Positions 23,849-32,655 of a stretch of DNA of 53,016 bases are shown piece after piece. The notes under the pieces were generated by a model. The model worked only from the letters and a program-made list of their open reading frames with translations. It ran no database searches and had not been told where the DNA came from. Made by a program: the position numbers and the translations under genes. The stretch covers positions 1 through 53,016 of the forward strand of contig JAFRBA010000138.1 of NCBI GenBank assembly GCA_017405115.1, given 5' to 3'. The number at the start of each line of letters is the position of its first letter. Within the stretch, counting starts at the first letter, position 1. Source of the DNA: Kiritimatiellia bacterium. Lineage in GTDB: Bacteria > Verrucomicrobiota > Kiritimatiellia > RFP12 > UBA1067.

Positions 23849-26014
23849 TCATTCCTTCTTGCGGCGCCACTCGTCGCCCCTGCGGTAGAGGTCGCCGTAG
23901 ACCGAGTGTGACATGTCGAGACCGTGCCAGATGGCCTTGTCGGCGGCAGGGCACATGTTGTAGGCTGAATAGACGGCGTGCGGGGCGCATGTCGTGTCGG
24001 CGAATCCGACGACGAACCTGACAGGCGTCTTGACCATCGTCGCGAACGACGCGCCGTCGAAATACCCGGCCCACTTCCGCGCCGCTTCACGCGCCGCGTC
24101 GTCCTTCTGGCCTTCGATCAGCAGCGGCCAGCCGTCCTGGGCGCCGCCCAGCTCCGAGGCGTAGTGCCCCGTGATCGCAGGCACGTAGATGACGCTCTTG
24201 CGCACCCCCGGCACGAGAGCCGTCATGAACAGCCCGAAGCCGCCGCCCTGGCTCGTCCCGGCGTACGTGACGTCGGACGGGTCGGCCCAGTCCTGCTTCG
24301 TCGCCCAGATGAACGCGCGACGGATTCCGAGTATTGCCGAGTAGTAGAAATACGACTCACGGTCTTTTGATATCCCCGCCTTGCAGTAGCGGTCCACGCC
24401 ATAGAGTTTCTCCCACTCCCTGTCCTCTACAGTCTGGAGCGGCTGGTTCTCGGGATATGCGCCGCCCGCCACAGGCTCGTAGTAGTGCACGTTCATCATC
24501 AGGTACGCCTCGTCGTCCTTGCCGCCGACCGACCAGCGCGCCGGCCCCGCGCCGGGCACGTTGAGGTGCAGCGGGTGGCGGCGCGATCGGTCGCGCGGGA
24601 TGGCGAGCGTCCCCCACATCCTGCGCCCGAACGGCGCGGCGAGCGACACCTTGAACGCCTCGCGCGTCGGCGTGTCGAGGGCGGGCAGCGGCTCCATCTT
24701 CACGTCTTCCGGTACGGCGGCGTCGTAGGCGGCGACGGCATCGCTCCAGAACTTCTCGAGATCCGCCGGCGCAGGGCGCCCGGGCGCGATCTTCTCTGGG
24801 GCGACGGCCACGCCGCGCATCTTCGTGCGGCCGTCGTCCGTCAGCACGCAGAGCCGCATGAACCCCGGCTTGTCCATCTTCGCCTTTATAGTGAATGTCC
24901 CGCTTGGGCCGAAGTCGAAAGTGCGCTCCGGCTCTATTTTCGTCTTGCCGAAGTTGTCGACCCACGCCTTCACCTTCCCGACGTGCGGATTGTCGCGTCC
25001 GGGATTCGTGACCGTAACGGTGAATGCCGCCTCCTCGCCGACGCCGTACACGAAGTCAGCCCTGTCGCTCTCCACCTTGACGTCCAGCTTGCCGAGAATG
25101 AGGTCGAGGTATGCCGTGGCGTACCGCTCCCCGAAGCGTCGCAGGGAAGGCGTCTCGAAGTGGATGCGGTCCTTCTTGACGTCGAAGAGCCTGTCCGCGC
25201 TCACGAGCGCGGCGTTGGGCATCAGCTTGACGCCCTCGGCGATCTTCTTGTTAATCTCGCGCCAGTAGATGTTGGGGCGGCGCTCGTCCTTCCATGCGAC
25301 GAGGTACGGGCCGAGCTCGCCGGCGAGGAACGGCTTGTCCTCGATCCCCAGTTCGCGGCGGATCGAGGTGATCGCGTTCGTGAAGAGCGGCAGGTAGCCG
25401 TCGATGTGCTTCAACGAGAAGGCGTCGTTGCACCCCTGGTGCCAGAGGAAGCCCTTGATCTCGCCGTCCTTCATCGCGGCCCTGGCGCGCGCGACGAGGT
25501 TCGTGTAGTGGACGCGCCCCGGCTGCCAGTCGCGGATCGGCGAGCCGCCGAACGCGCACGGGACAATCGCGACGACCGTCTCCGGGTCGCGGTCGGCGAT
25601 GATGCGCGCGAAGCTCGCCGCAAGCCCTGCGCCGGCGGCCTTCTTGTCGAAATGCAGAGGCTCGGTCGCCTCCTCCCACTTCATGTCCCGCGTGAACTTG
25701 AGGACCCTTTCAGTGGAGACGCGGTTGTCCGCCCTGAGCGTTCCGCGCCCGGCCATGTTGCTCTGCCCGCCGAGGATGAAGATCGAATACCTCTTCCCGG
25801 ACTTGCCGATCTCCGCCCCGCCGTTGCATGCCGGCTCCGCCGCGAGCCATCCCGCCGCGAGCAGCGCCGCCGACAGGCACAGCATCTTCTGAATCGATTG
25901 CAAAAAACCGCCGTTTTGGTAGGGCGGTTTCGACGAAACCGCCGTAATCGGCGGCATCATCGATGCCGCCCTACCAGTTCCTTGCGACTGTCTCTTCTTT
26001 GCGTTCGCTTTCAT
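23849..26014 (-). CDS. Bifunctional secreted deacetylase: sialate O-acetylesterase-like plus CE7 acetyl esterase
   Basis: The N-terminal catalytic domain (about 75-320) is of SGNH/SASA type, with GGQSNMAG (nucleophile Ser) and WHQGCND. A small beta domain precedes a CE7/AXE1-type alpha/beta hydrolase (about 430-721) with the nucleophile elbow GTSQGGG and a late DMSHSVYG histidine. Both activities would remove O-acetyl groups from sugars. The signal peptide LCLSAALLAAGWLAA begins only at residue 45, because a REPIN-like element (25919-25974) has been inserted after the first codons. The native site GAAGGG precedes the ATG at 26014. Export from the displaced signal is uncertain; a second start at 25885 would restore it. 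Confidence 0.8.
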   Translation of the reverse strand: MKANAKKRQSQGTGRAASMMPPITAVSSKPPYQNGGFLQSIQKMLCLSAALLAAGWLAAEPACNGGAEIGKSGKRYSIFILGGQSNMAGRGTLRADNRVSTERVLKFTRDMKWEEATEPLHFDKKAAGAGLAASFARIIADRDPETVVAIVPCAFGGSPIRDWQPGRVHYTNLVARARAAMKDGEIKGFLWHQGCNDAFSLKHIDGYLPLFTNAITSIRRELGIEDKPFLAGELGPYLVAWKDERRPNIYWREINKKIAEGVKLMPNAALVSADRLFDVKKDRIHFETPSLRRFGERYATAYLDLILGKLDVKVESDRADFVYGVGEEAAFTVTVTNPGRDNPHVGKVKAWVDNFGKTKIEPERTFDFGPSGTFTIKAKMDKPGFMRLCVLTDDGRTKMRGVAVAPEKIAPGRPAPADLEKFWSDAVAAYDAAVPEDVKMEPLPALDTPTREAFKVSLAAPFGRRMWGTLAIPRDRSRRHPLHLNVPGAGPARWSVGGKDDEAYLMMNVHYYEPVAGGAYPENQPLQTVEDREWEKLYGVDRYCKAGISKDRESYFYYSAILGIRRAFIWATKQDWADPSDVTYAGTSQGGGFGLFMTALVPGVRKSVIYVPAITGHYASELGGAQDGWPLLIEGQKDDAAREAARKWAGYFDGASFATMVKTPVRFVVGFADTTCAPHAVYSAYNMCPAADKAIWHGLDMSHSVYGDLYRRGDEWRRKKE
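25919..25974 (-). repeat. REPIN-like element (GTAG type)
   Basis: GTAG (25919-25922) is followed by a hairpin with 9-bp arms GGCGGTTTC/GAAACCGCC and a 3-nt loop. A GTAATC spacer follows, then a second hairpin GGCGGCATC/GATGCCGCC with a 3-nt loop, and CTAC (25971-25974). The two halves are REP sequences in inverted orientation with the GTAG flank recognised by RAYT transposases in other bacteria. It lies in frame in the esterase gene. Confidence 0.85.
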
Positions 26015-26032
26015 TTCAGCCCTTCAGTTGAG

Positions 26033-28273
26033 TTATTTTACAAGAATGATTGTCCCTTGCTCAGGCTGCTCCACAAGCGCGAACCAGCCTACGTTCCATG
26101 TGCCCGCCCCAGGCGCGACGGTCGCCGAAATGAGCGAATCTTCGGCGGGGACGTCCTGCTTCGACACGAGCCTCCACGAGCCGCCCTCGACACCCTCGTG
26201 GCGGTAGAGCTTGACTGGCGTCACGCCGTCGAACGCCGTTGCGTCGTAGCGGAAGGTCAGCTTCATCTGCGTCCAGTTGGTCCACGGAGTTCTCGGCTCG
26301 TCCGAGTTCCATCCCGTCGTGCAAGTGCCGATGCGCCAGACGGCCACGACCTTCCCCTCCCTGCCGCGCAGCACGTTGGCGGGATAGTCCGTTCTGTCGG
26401 GCGCGTAGAGCGCGGCGTACGGCCAGGCCTTCCCGCCCGTGCCGGCGGAAGTAGTCACCTGCATGGAGAAGGAGTTCACGAGCGTCGGCGTCTTCACTTC
26501 GCCGAGCTCGTTCGTCCCGACCTTGTAGAAGTTGCCCACCTGCGCTGCCGGGCTGTCCGCATACACGCCCACTGACTTGCCGCCACGCGGATAGATGAGG
26601 CGGCCGCCGTTGACGGCGTACCAACCGTTCGTCCCCGTGACGTTGGCCATGCTCGAGCTGTTGAACTGTCCGAACGCCCGCATGTCGAGGTCGCGCTCCG
26701 CGCCGCACCCGTCGGCGATGAACGCGAAGTCGTGCATCGCGCACGACATCAGCATGTATTTGCTGGAACTGGGATTCGCCGCGTCCGTGCGCGTCATCGT
26801 GCCGTAGCCGCTTATGACTCCCACGCCGTCGTCCGCGTTGTTGGAACCGCCGAAATTGAGGCACCAGCGAGTGTTGTACGACGTCGGCTTGAAGACGATC
26901 CGCCCACCCTCAAGCCGGATGGAGAGGCGGAAGCCGTCGGCCTTCACGGCGCCGTTCATGCGGTGGAAGCCGGTGATCAGGGCGTTGTCGCGCAAGACCA
27001 TCTCCATGACGTTGTTGTCCGTCGTGCCAAGGATGAATCCGCTGGCTTCGTTGACCTCTTCGGGACAGTTGAAGTAGATTGCGCTGTTGCCGTCCATCAC
27101 GAGATGGCCGCTGGAACTCGTACGCGTACCAGTTGTCTTGGCTAGACGGATGGACGCCACGTTCGTAATCGCCGCATGGTCGTGCATTTCGATCCACGAA
27201 TCGCATCGGGCTCTGTCGCTCAACAAGAAATACATGACATTGGTAATTGTGGAGTCGTCGTACATCTGGAGTCTTCCACGACCATACTGTACATTTCCGA
27301 CTTCAAGCGTCGTGCTTGAGTTGTCGAGACGTGCCGATTTGCGGAGGCGCAGCACGCCGCCCAACGCCGCGTTTGTCGTCGCATTGCCGATCTTGATTTT
27401 CTGCGCTCCCTCGAGGACGATCGGAATTTCCGTGTCGAGGATGCCGTCTATCGGGCCAGCGCCGTCGGAACCAGCGACGACTTCGGCCGTTTCGCCGAGC
27501 TGCAGAGTCGAACCCTCCGGCAAGTACAGCTCTCCGCGCCCCTTGTTTTTGGCAGCCGCGCCGCCAACGACCAGACTGTTGGAGACCACGAGATGTCCGG
27601 CATTGTAGACAGTGCCAGTTCCGTCATTCGAAGTGGAATTCGGTCCTATCACAAGCGAACCCGTGACAATCGTCCCCCGGTTCGTCACTATGGCGGCGCT
27701 CTTCGTGGCGCGCACGCCTACGCTGAGAGTACCGGCGACATTGAAGCTGGAAGTCCCGTCGACGTCAACGCGGCAGTGGTCGTCCACGGTGTAGTTGTTG
27801 TTGCCGAACTGCGCATTCCCGGACACGCTGGCCTCGGCACCGTTCTTCAGGGCAAACGTTCCGTAGGTGTAGTTGCCGCTTGAGAAAATCATGCTTCCGG
27901 CGACGTTCAACTTGCCGCCGTCCACCGTCAGCGAGGCGCCGTATCCGTGGGTCTTGCCGTTGTTCTTGTTGTAGCCGACGGTGAGGCTCGCGACGGACAC
28001 TTCGCTTCCGCTGCCGATGACGACTGGCGTCGCCGGAGATATCCCGCCCCACTCCTGGATGAGCACTTTGTCGGAGGACGAAGGCACGCGCCCGACCGAA
28101 ACAGTCGGCAACTTGTCGTACGAGTTGGTCTCGAACCAGTTCGCCGATTCCGCCCACGAGAACGGAGCGGTTGCGGTTGCGCCGTTGGGATAGTACGTCA
28201 GCATGTCTCCGGCATGAGCGCCGCATGCAAGCGCCGCCACCAGAACGGCCGTTGGTATCGTATGGTTTCTCAT
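26033..28273 (-). CDS. Secreted beta-helix (autotransporter-passenger-like) protein
   Basis: The start at 28273 has AAGGAG 7 bases upstream and a clean signal peptide (RNHTIPTAVLVAALACGAHA, residues 2-21); two nearby upstream ATGs are less favoured. The body is a run of short Gly/Asn/Val-rich strands (LTVDGGKLNVAGSM, GTFALKNGAEASVSGNA), as in pectin-lyase-like beta-helices and autotransporter passengers. No autotransporter barrel is present. The C-terminus ends in a short hydrophobic strand (GTIILVK). It probably sits on the cell surface and may bind a glycan. It is the first structural gene after the regulator. Confidence 0.65.
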   Translation of the reverse strand: MRNHTIPTAVLVAALACGAHAGDMLTYYPNGATATAPFSWAESANWFETNSYDKLPTVSVGRVPSSSDKVLIQEWGGISPATPVVIGSGSEVSVASLTVGYNKNNGKTHGYGASLTVDGGKLNVAGSMIFSSGNYTYGTFALKNGAEASVSGNAQFGNNNYTVDDHCRVDVDGTSSFNVAGTLSVGVRATKSAAIVTNRGTIVTGSLVIGPNSTSNDGTGTVYNAGHLVVSNSLVVGGAAAKNKGRGELYLPEGSTLQLGETAEVVAGSDGAGPIDGILDTEIPIVLEGAQKIKIGNATTNAALGGVLRLRKSARLDNSSTTLEVGNVQYGRGRLQMYDDSTITNVMYFLLSDRARCDSWIEMHDHAAITNVASIRLAKTTGTRTSSSGHLVMDGNSAIYFNCPEEVNEASGFILGTTDNNVMEMVLRDNALITGFHRMNGAVKADGFRLSIRLEGGRIVFKPTSYNTRWCLNFGGSNNADDGVGVISGYGTMTRTDAANPSSSKYMLMSCAMHDFAFIADGCGAERDLDMRAFGQFNSSSMANVTGTNGWYAVNGGRLIYPRGGKSVGVYADSPAAQVGNFYKVGTNELGEVKTPTLVNSFSMQVTTSAGTGGKAWPYAALYAPDRTDYPANVLRGREGKVVAVWRIGTCTTGWNSDEPRTPWTNWTQMKLTFRYDATAFDGVTPVKLYRHEGVEGGSWRLVSKQDVPAEDSLISATVAPGAGTWNVGWFALVEQPEQGTIILVK

Positions 28274-28317
28274 TCCCATGCTCCTTTTCATTACAGTTTA
28301 AAGTTACTCCTTCGCAT

Positions 28318-29421
28318 CTACGCGAACGTCCCTCCGATTCTGTACTGTCGCTCGATCCGCAATCCCTGCGGGAACTTGCCGCAGGACAGGAACCCGAGTG
28401 TGGCGTCCGCCATGTCGTATGCGGCGGAAACGGCCGACAGTTCAATTGCCGTGAGGGGCACGGGCATCGCAGGGCCAAGGCCCTTGTTTGTGACGGATGC
28501 AATCTTGACGTCGTGGGGGATGCGGACGCCATGGGAAAGCAGCGTGATCACGCCGGACGTGGCGGCATGGTCGTCGGAAAAGAAGAGGAGGTCGGGCAGC
28601 CACTCCCTCCCGCGCTCCGCAAACAGCCGCTCGAAGCGCTCTACGACCGCGCGCTGGATGTTAACGATGCGGAGCTCCCGCCCGCCAGACGTCTTCGGCG
28701 GCACAACCATCCTTTCCGCAACGACGCCGCTGCCGGCGAAGCCGCGCGAGAAATGGTCGTCTTCGATCGACTTGCATACCACCAGGACTTTTCCCACCCC
28801 TGCGCGGCGGCAATGCGCGACAAGTTCGGCGACGGCGCCCGACATGTCGTGAGGCACGACGGCCACGCAGCCGCGCGGCAGTCTGCGGACATCGCCGTCC
28901 GACACGACCGCGAACCGAACACCGTTCGCAGAGAGTGCGGCGACCACGGTGCGCTCCTGCCGGACGCAGAACGCGAAGTCGACCGACCCCGACAGCGCAA
29001 CTTCAAGAGTGGAGATGTCGTGTCGGCCGCCATGTCCGCGCGGCGTCGTAACAAGGGACGTCAGGTAGCCCCCTTTCGCCAACCTGTTCGCGAACCGCCC
29101 GGCAAAGACGTTCTGGAAGTAGTTGTACTCTCCGTCGGGCAGGACGACCAAGACATGGCCCTTCCACGCCTTTGCGCCACGCTCGCGCACCACCGCGCCG
29201 GACTTCGTGCGCACCTCCAGCAAGCCCTCGTCCGCCAGACGCCGGAACGCCTCGGTGGGCGCGCGCACCGAAATTCCCAGCTCCTTGGCGATGGTGCGCG
29301 TCCCGGGGAGCCGGTCGCCCGGGCTGTACCGCCCGGACTGTATGGCCGAGCGTATACCATCCACAATCTTGTCGGTCAGGCTCGCCCGGATGTCGGGAGT
29401 TATGGAAAACGGCAGTTTCAC
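28318..29421 (-). CDS. GntR/LacI hybrid transcriptional regulator (locus 1)
   Basis: Residues 10-80 form a GntR-type winged helix (KIVDGIRSAIQSGRYSPGDRL, then ELGISVRAPTEAFRRLADEGLL). The rest resembles the LacI/periplasmic-binding sugar sensor (VLVVLPDGEYNYFQNVFAGRF, DLLFFSDDHAATSGVI, IPHDVKIASVTNKG). This hybrid is common in Lentisphaerae and Verrucomicrobia next to glycan genes. It heads locus 1, with 44 bases to the beta-helix gene. A palindrome overlaps its own -10, which points to autoregulation and probably sugar-responsive control of the locus. Confidence 0.85.
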   Translation of the reverse strand: MKLPFSITPDIRASLTDKIVDGIRSAIQSGRYSPGDRLPGTRTIAKELGISVRAPTEAFRRLADEGLLEVRTKSGAVVRERGAKAWKGHVLVVLPDGEYNYFQNVFAGRFANRLAKGGYLTSLVTTPRGHGGRHDISTLEVALSGSVDFAFCVRQERTVVAALSANGVRFAVVSDGDVRRLPRGCVAVVPHDMSGAVAELVAHCRRAGVGKVLVVCKSIEDDHFSRGFAGSGVVAERMVVPPKTSGGRELRIVNIQRAVVERFERLFAERGREWLPDLLFFSDDHAATSGVITLLSHGVRIPHDVKIASVTNKGLGPAMPVPLTAIELSAVSAAYDMADATLGFLSCGKFPQGLRIERQYRIGGTFA

Positions 29422-29429
29422 TTGCGGCC

Positions 29430-29462
29430 GGTATCATACCAAAATGCCCGTCCGCATGTCAA
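29430..29462 (-). promoter_or_regulatory. Promoter and operator-like palindrome of the locus 1 regulator
   Basis: On the minus strand, TTGACA (29462-29457), 18 bp, then TATGAT (29438-29433) with an upstream TGG. The palindrome GGTATCATACC (29430-29440) covers the -10, so the regulator may bind its own promoter. Confidence 0.65.
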
Positions 29463-29502
29463 CGGCAAAATGTATCAATGTATGCAGATTTGAATGGGGA
29501 AT

Positions 29503-29517
29503 GGGGACAGACCCCGC
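29503..29517 (+). repeat. GGGGACAG-type short repeat downstream of the RAYT gene
   Basis: GGGGACAGACCCCGC, a short GGGG/CCCC dyad. The identical 15-mer lies inside the RAYT gene at 29783-29797, and related forms lie at 30721-30861 and 38375-38392. Confidence 0.6.
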
Positions 29518-29584
29518 AATGGCCGAGGAGAACCCCCCATAGCTGCAAACTCGCAGAACGACACATTATCGTCCATCCCTTTCC

Positions 29585-30409
29585 TCATGCGACATTCCTC
29601 TCCTCCAACCTCGCGAGCCTCCAGCCGTGCGTCGCAAAGCCCAGCTCGCCAACCGCCCGCGCCGCTGCGCCTCTAGATCGGAACCTGTCCCCCAGCGCAA
29701 ACGCCGCCTCCGTCACAAACTCGAAGCTACCGAATATCTTCCCGTCCCCTATCTGCGCCACCCGCCTCATCAGCCACCCTTCGGGGACAGACCCCGCGAA
29801 CCGCTCGTCGGACGGGGCAATCCAGCACCAGGCGTAGTCGGCCGCGCGCTTCACGAGTCCGGCGCGGACGGGGTTCAGGTACACGTAGCGGCGGCATGTC
29901 TCAAGGTACTTCCCGCCCTCTATCAGCGTCGACTTGAACCGCCCGCTCCAGATAGAGCCCGTGTAGCCGCGCTCACGCTTGAAGCGGATGTTGAACACCT
30001 CCTTGAACGTCTTCATGAACTCGCTTATGTCGTTCATCCGCGAACGGAGGCGGTTCTGCTCGGCCTCAACAAGGGCCTCGCGACCAGTCTCGCGGAGCTC
30101 CTCCCACCGCTCGGCGAGCTTTTCCTCCGCCTTTCGGCCTTTCAGGACACCGACGCGGCGGACCAGCTCGTCCTCCGGGACGGGCTCGGCCGTCCTCACG
30201 ACCCTGCATACGACGTGGAAGTGGTTGTCCATCCCCGCGTACGCCTCCAGGCCTATCCCGCTGAACTCCGCCGCCCTCTTGAGTGCGTCGATCAGCGAGT
30301 CCTTGACCTTCCCCTTCTCGAAGAGGAACTTCCTGTCGTTCGCCCTCGACATGAGGTGGTAGTGGGCAGTACCCTTTGCGTCCTTCTTTATGCGCGCCGT
30401 GCGTGCCAT
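29585..30409 (-). CDS. REP-associated tyrosine transposase (RAYT, Y1/Transposase_17 family)
   Basis: This 274-residue single-strand DNA transposase has an N-terminal HYHLMSRANDRKFLF segment and the HUH metal motif HFH at 63-65 (AGMDNHFHVV). The C-terminal YLETCRRYVYLNPVRAGLV segment holds the candidate catalytic tyrosines. RAYTs are domesticated IS200-like enzymes that spread REP/REPIN hairpins without being mobile themselves. Consistent with that, a degenerate REP hairpin lies 33 bases upstream, and two REPIN-like elements sit elsewhere in the window. A GGGGACAG repeat has entered its own coding region (29783-29797), giving the segment AGSVPEG. Confidence 0.9.
   Translation of the reverse strand: MARTARIKKDAKGTAHYHLMSRANDRKFLFEKGKVKDSLIDALKRAAEFSGIGLEAYAGMDNHFHVVCRVVRTAEPVPEDELVRRVGVLKGRKAEEKLAERWEELRETGREALVEAEQNRLRSRMNDISEFMKTFKEVFNIRFKRERGYTGSIWSGRFKSTLIEGGKYLETCRRYVYLNPVRAGLVKRAADYAWCWIAPSDERFAGSVPEGWLMRRVAQIGDGKIFGSFEFVTEAAFALGDRFRSRGAAARAVGELGFATHGWRLARLEERNVA
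29783..29797 (+). repeat. GGGGACAG-type repeat inside the RAYT gene
   Basis: Exact copy of the 15-mer at 29503-29517, read through in frame by the transposase gene. Confidence 0.6.
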
Positions 30410-30441
30410 GGCCGATTCTCCTTTTCATGCGTTTTGGTTTC

Positions 30442-30463
30442 GGCGGCCACGCGGCCGCCCTAG
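30442..30463 (-). repeat. Single REP-like hairpin upstream of the RAYT gene
   Basis: Perfect 7-bp arms GGCGGCC/GGCCGCC with a 4-nt loop, followed by CTAG on the plus strand. It has the form of one half of the REPIN at 25919-25974, with a degenerate tetranucleotide. Confidence 0.55.
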
Positions 30464-30923
30464 CGCATTTTCGGAATCGACCATGCCTGGCCATGCCGAC
30501 GGACGCCTACGCCTCTCGGCGCACGACCCAAACCAGGGTCTCACATCCGGCGGCGGCCTGCGTCTCCACTCTTCATCGTCGCCATAGCGGCTCCGAGGGC
30601 ATCACCCGCAGACCTGTCACTGACTCCCCCTTCTATCCGACCGTCACGACGGAAATCAATCCCGGAGAGCGCGTATATTGTCTCATATCCCGCCGAAAAT
30701 TGCAAGGGGGCGACAAAAACTTCCACGACAAACGGGGCCTGTCCCCACAAGGTTCCACGACAAACGGGGCCTGTCCCCACAAGGTTCCAAGAAGCACAAG
30801 AAGGAAGGAAGGAAGGAAGAGTCCCACGAGTCCATGACAAGCGGGGCCTGTCCCCACAAGGTTCGCTTATCACAGAAGTCGATTGACTATTGGGCTGTCA
30901 ACCCCGCCTCGAACGGAATGGCC
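30464..30923. other. Gene-free region between the RAYT gene and locus 2
   Basis: No credible coding frame. It holds three GGGGCCTGTCCCC repeats (listed separately) and a GGAA tetranucleotide run at about 30801-30819. No promoter stands out. Confidence 0.5.
30721..30861 (+). repeat. Three copies of a 32-bp repeat with a GGGG-CCTGT-CCCC dyad
   Basis: Copies at 30721-30752 and 30753-30784 are identical and adjacent. A third at 30830-30861 differs at about three positions. Each contains GGGGCCTGTCCCC, related to the GGGGACAG repeats around and in the RAYT gene. The 45-bp gap holds a GGAA microsatellite. Too few and too irregular for a CRISPR. Confidence 0.85.
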
Positions 30924-32627
30924 CTACCGGAACAGCAGCATGGCGCCCGGCTTCATCTTCTGGCACTCGTATGCGCCGATGTCGATGGCCGCGCCGAATA
31001 CGCGAGGATTGCCCGCAAGGTCGGTCTCGCCGACAAGCGAGAGGAGCCACGGCTCCTGGCAGCCTGCGTCGTATAGCGCAGAGCTCGTCCTCGGCGTGTA
31101 GTCGCCGTTCGCCGCGTCGGCAAACCTCATGTTCGTCACCCGGCGCGTGTTCGCCACGCCGGCATTTGTGACATACCCGTTCGCATCTAGCGTCGTGTAG
31201 CTGTCGGCCCTCCCGAATACGCAGTTAGTCATCACCAGCGTCAGATCGCCGTCCGCAGTGTGTGCCCGGACATCCACGTGGTAATATGGATTCTTGCCTT
31301 TGTCCTGGTAGTTTTCGTCAAGAACCGTGTTCCACATCCGACAATTTCTGCAGATGTCTCCGTAATTCGCGCCTCCCTGCGTCACGTTCCCGATATACGT
31401 GCAGTTGACGACGGCCTTGCAGATGCTGATGATGCCGTAGCTCTCTTGAATGTTGTTGAGGAAAATGCAGTTGCTGTTCGTATAAGCGTGCGCCTGGCCT
31501 GTTGCAACACTGTCGATCGAATTTCCTCCGCCCGTTCCTTTGTTTTCCGCGACATAGCACCTGTAAAGATTGCAGTTGTATAAAGTCTGCTCAACGCGGA
31601 CGTTGTTCGTGACGATGCAGTCGTATAGGTCGCCCTTGTAGATGACGCCGGAGCCGCCGACCGTCGTGTCGTTAGCCGTGAACACGCAGTTCGATATCGG
31701 CACTCCGACCGATGATGCGCTGCAGTAGACGGCCGAGCCGTGTCCCCATGCAGAAAGAGTGTTGCCGATGAACTTGCAGTCTAGTATCTCCGTCGAATTG
31801 GTGAAATGCGACGAGTTCCACGACCATTCCACCGCTCCGCAGTTGACCGCTCCCCCGTAAACTGCGGTGTTGCCAACGAACGTACAGTCTATGCATTTTC
31901 CCTTGAGGAACAATGCCCCACCTCTATGGTGGCATTCATTGTTGGAGAAAGTGCAGTGCCACGCGCCCTGGACAAAGTTCGCCTGCTGGCCGCCGCCGCC
32001 GTCAGTCCAGAATGCGCCGCCAAATCTTGAGCCGGAACTGACGACCCTGTTATCAGCAAACTGGCAGTATTCCGCACGTCCATTCATGCAGCCTCCGCCG
32101 CCGCCCTGGTTACTGCCTGCGGCATAGTTGTTCGAGACAATGAGATGTCTGTAGCGAGTCGTTCCATTGCCGTGAATTCCGCCCCCGTCGCCAGTTGTCC
32201 AGCCACCAGTGACCGTCAAGTTGGAGATCGTCATCCAGTCGTAGTTGCTGCCGCTAGCGGAGAGAACCCTATGCCCTTCGGTCTCTCCGCCACCAAGCAG
32301 AATCGTGTCCTCTGGTCCGGCTCCAAGACCAGCGATCATACCTCCTTGGCAGGACTTGAGATTAAGGTGATTAGCAGAATCCATGTACACGCCGCTGAGA
32401 TTGTAGACACCCGGCTTCAGCCATACCTTGGCATTGAACCAGGTGTTGTTCTGCAACGCGTTTATTTCCGCGAGCGCATTGGTGAGTGCCACGACGTCGC
32501 CCACGCCGTTGGGCGCCTCTATCGTCGCCTCGTACGCCGCCAGCGACACGGGCGCGAGAAGGAATGCAACCGCTGCGAAGACTCCTGCATGCAGAATCGA
32601 GCGGACAATGGCTGTTGCCTTTTTCAT
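30924..32627 (-). CDS. Secreted parallel beta-helix protein with choice-of-anchor Q-like end
   Basis: The start at 32627 has AGGAGGG 8 bases upstream. A signal peptide (KKATAIVRSILHAGVFAA, residues 2-19, then a hydrophobic stretch to about 30) precedes a right-handed beta-helix of polymorphic outer membrane protein type. Its repeats contain GGG/GGA plus NCxF turns (CTFSNNECHHRGGALFLKG, CKFIGNTLSAWGHGSAVYC), and many cysteines recur at helix turns. The C-terminus (DLAGNPRVFGAAIDIGAYECQ) is the choice-of-anchor Q signature. It is a surface or secreted protein, with no enzyme motif seen. Last gene of locus 2. Confidence 0.75.
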   Translation of the reverse strand: MKKATAIVRSILHAGVFAAVAFLLAPVSLAAYEATIEAPNGVGDVVALTNALAEINALQNNTWFNAKVWLKPGVYNLSGVYMDSANHLNLKSCQGGMIAGLGAGPEDTILLGGGETEGHRVLSASGSNYDWMTISNLTVTGGWTTGDGGGIHGNGTTRYRHLIVSNNYAAGSNQGGGGGCMNGRAEYCQFADNRVVSSGSRFGGAFWTDGGGGQQANFVQGAWHCTFSNNECHHRGGALFLKGKCIDCTFVGNTAVYGGAVNCGAVEWSWNSSHFTNSTEILDCKFIGNTLSAWGHGSAVYCSASSVGVPISNCVFTANDTTVGGSGVIYKGDLYDCIVTNNVRVEQTLYNCNLYRCYVAENKGTGGGNSIDSVATGQAHAYTNSNCIFLNNIQESYGIISICKAVVNCTYIGNVTQGGANYGDICRNCRMWNTVLDENYQDKGKNPYYHVDVRAHTADGDLTLVMTNCVFGRADSYTTLDANGYVTNAGVANTRRVTNMRFADAANGDYTPRTSSALYDAGCQEPWLLSLVGETDLAGNPRVFGAAIDIGAYECQKMKPGAMLLFR

Positions 32628-32655
32628 CGTTTTGACCCTCCTGTGTTTTGAAGAC

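Noticed and set aside
23835..24074. N-terminal extension of the Ldh_2 dehydrogenase
   Set aside because: The extra 80 codons are Arg-rich, overlap the esterase gene in another frame and precede a perfect ribosome site at the ATG 23834.
30801..30819. GGAA run as a regulatory phase-variable tract
   Set aside because: It lies in a repeat-rich gap with no promoter or start codon nearby, so I see no gene it could switch.
30721..30861. Possible CRISPR array
   Set aside because: Only three copies, two of them without any spacer, and no cas genes nearby.
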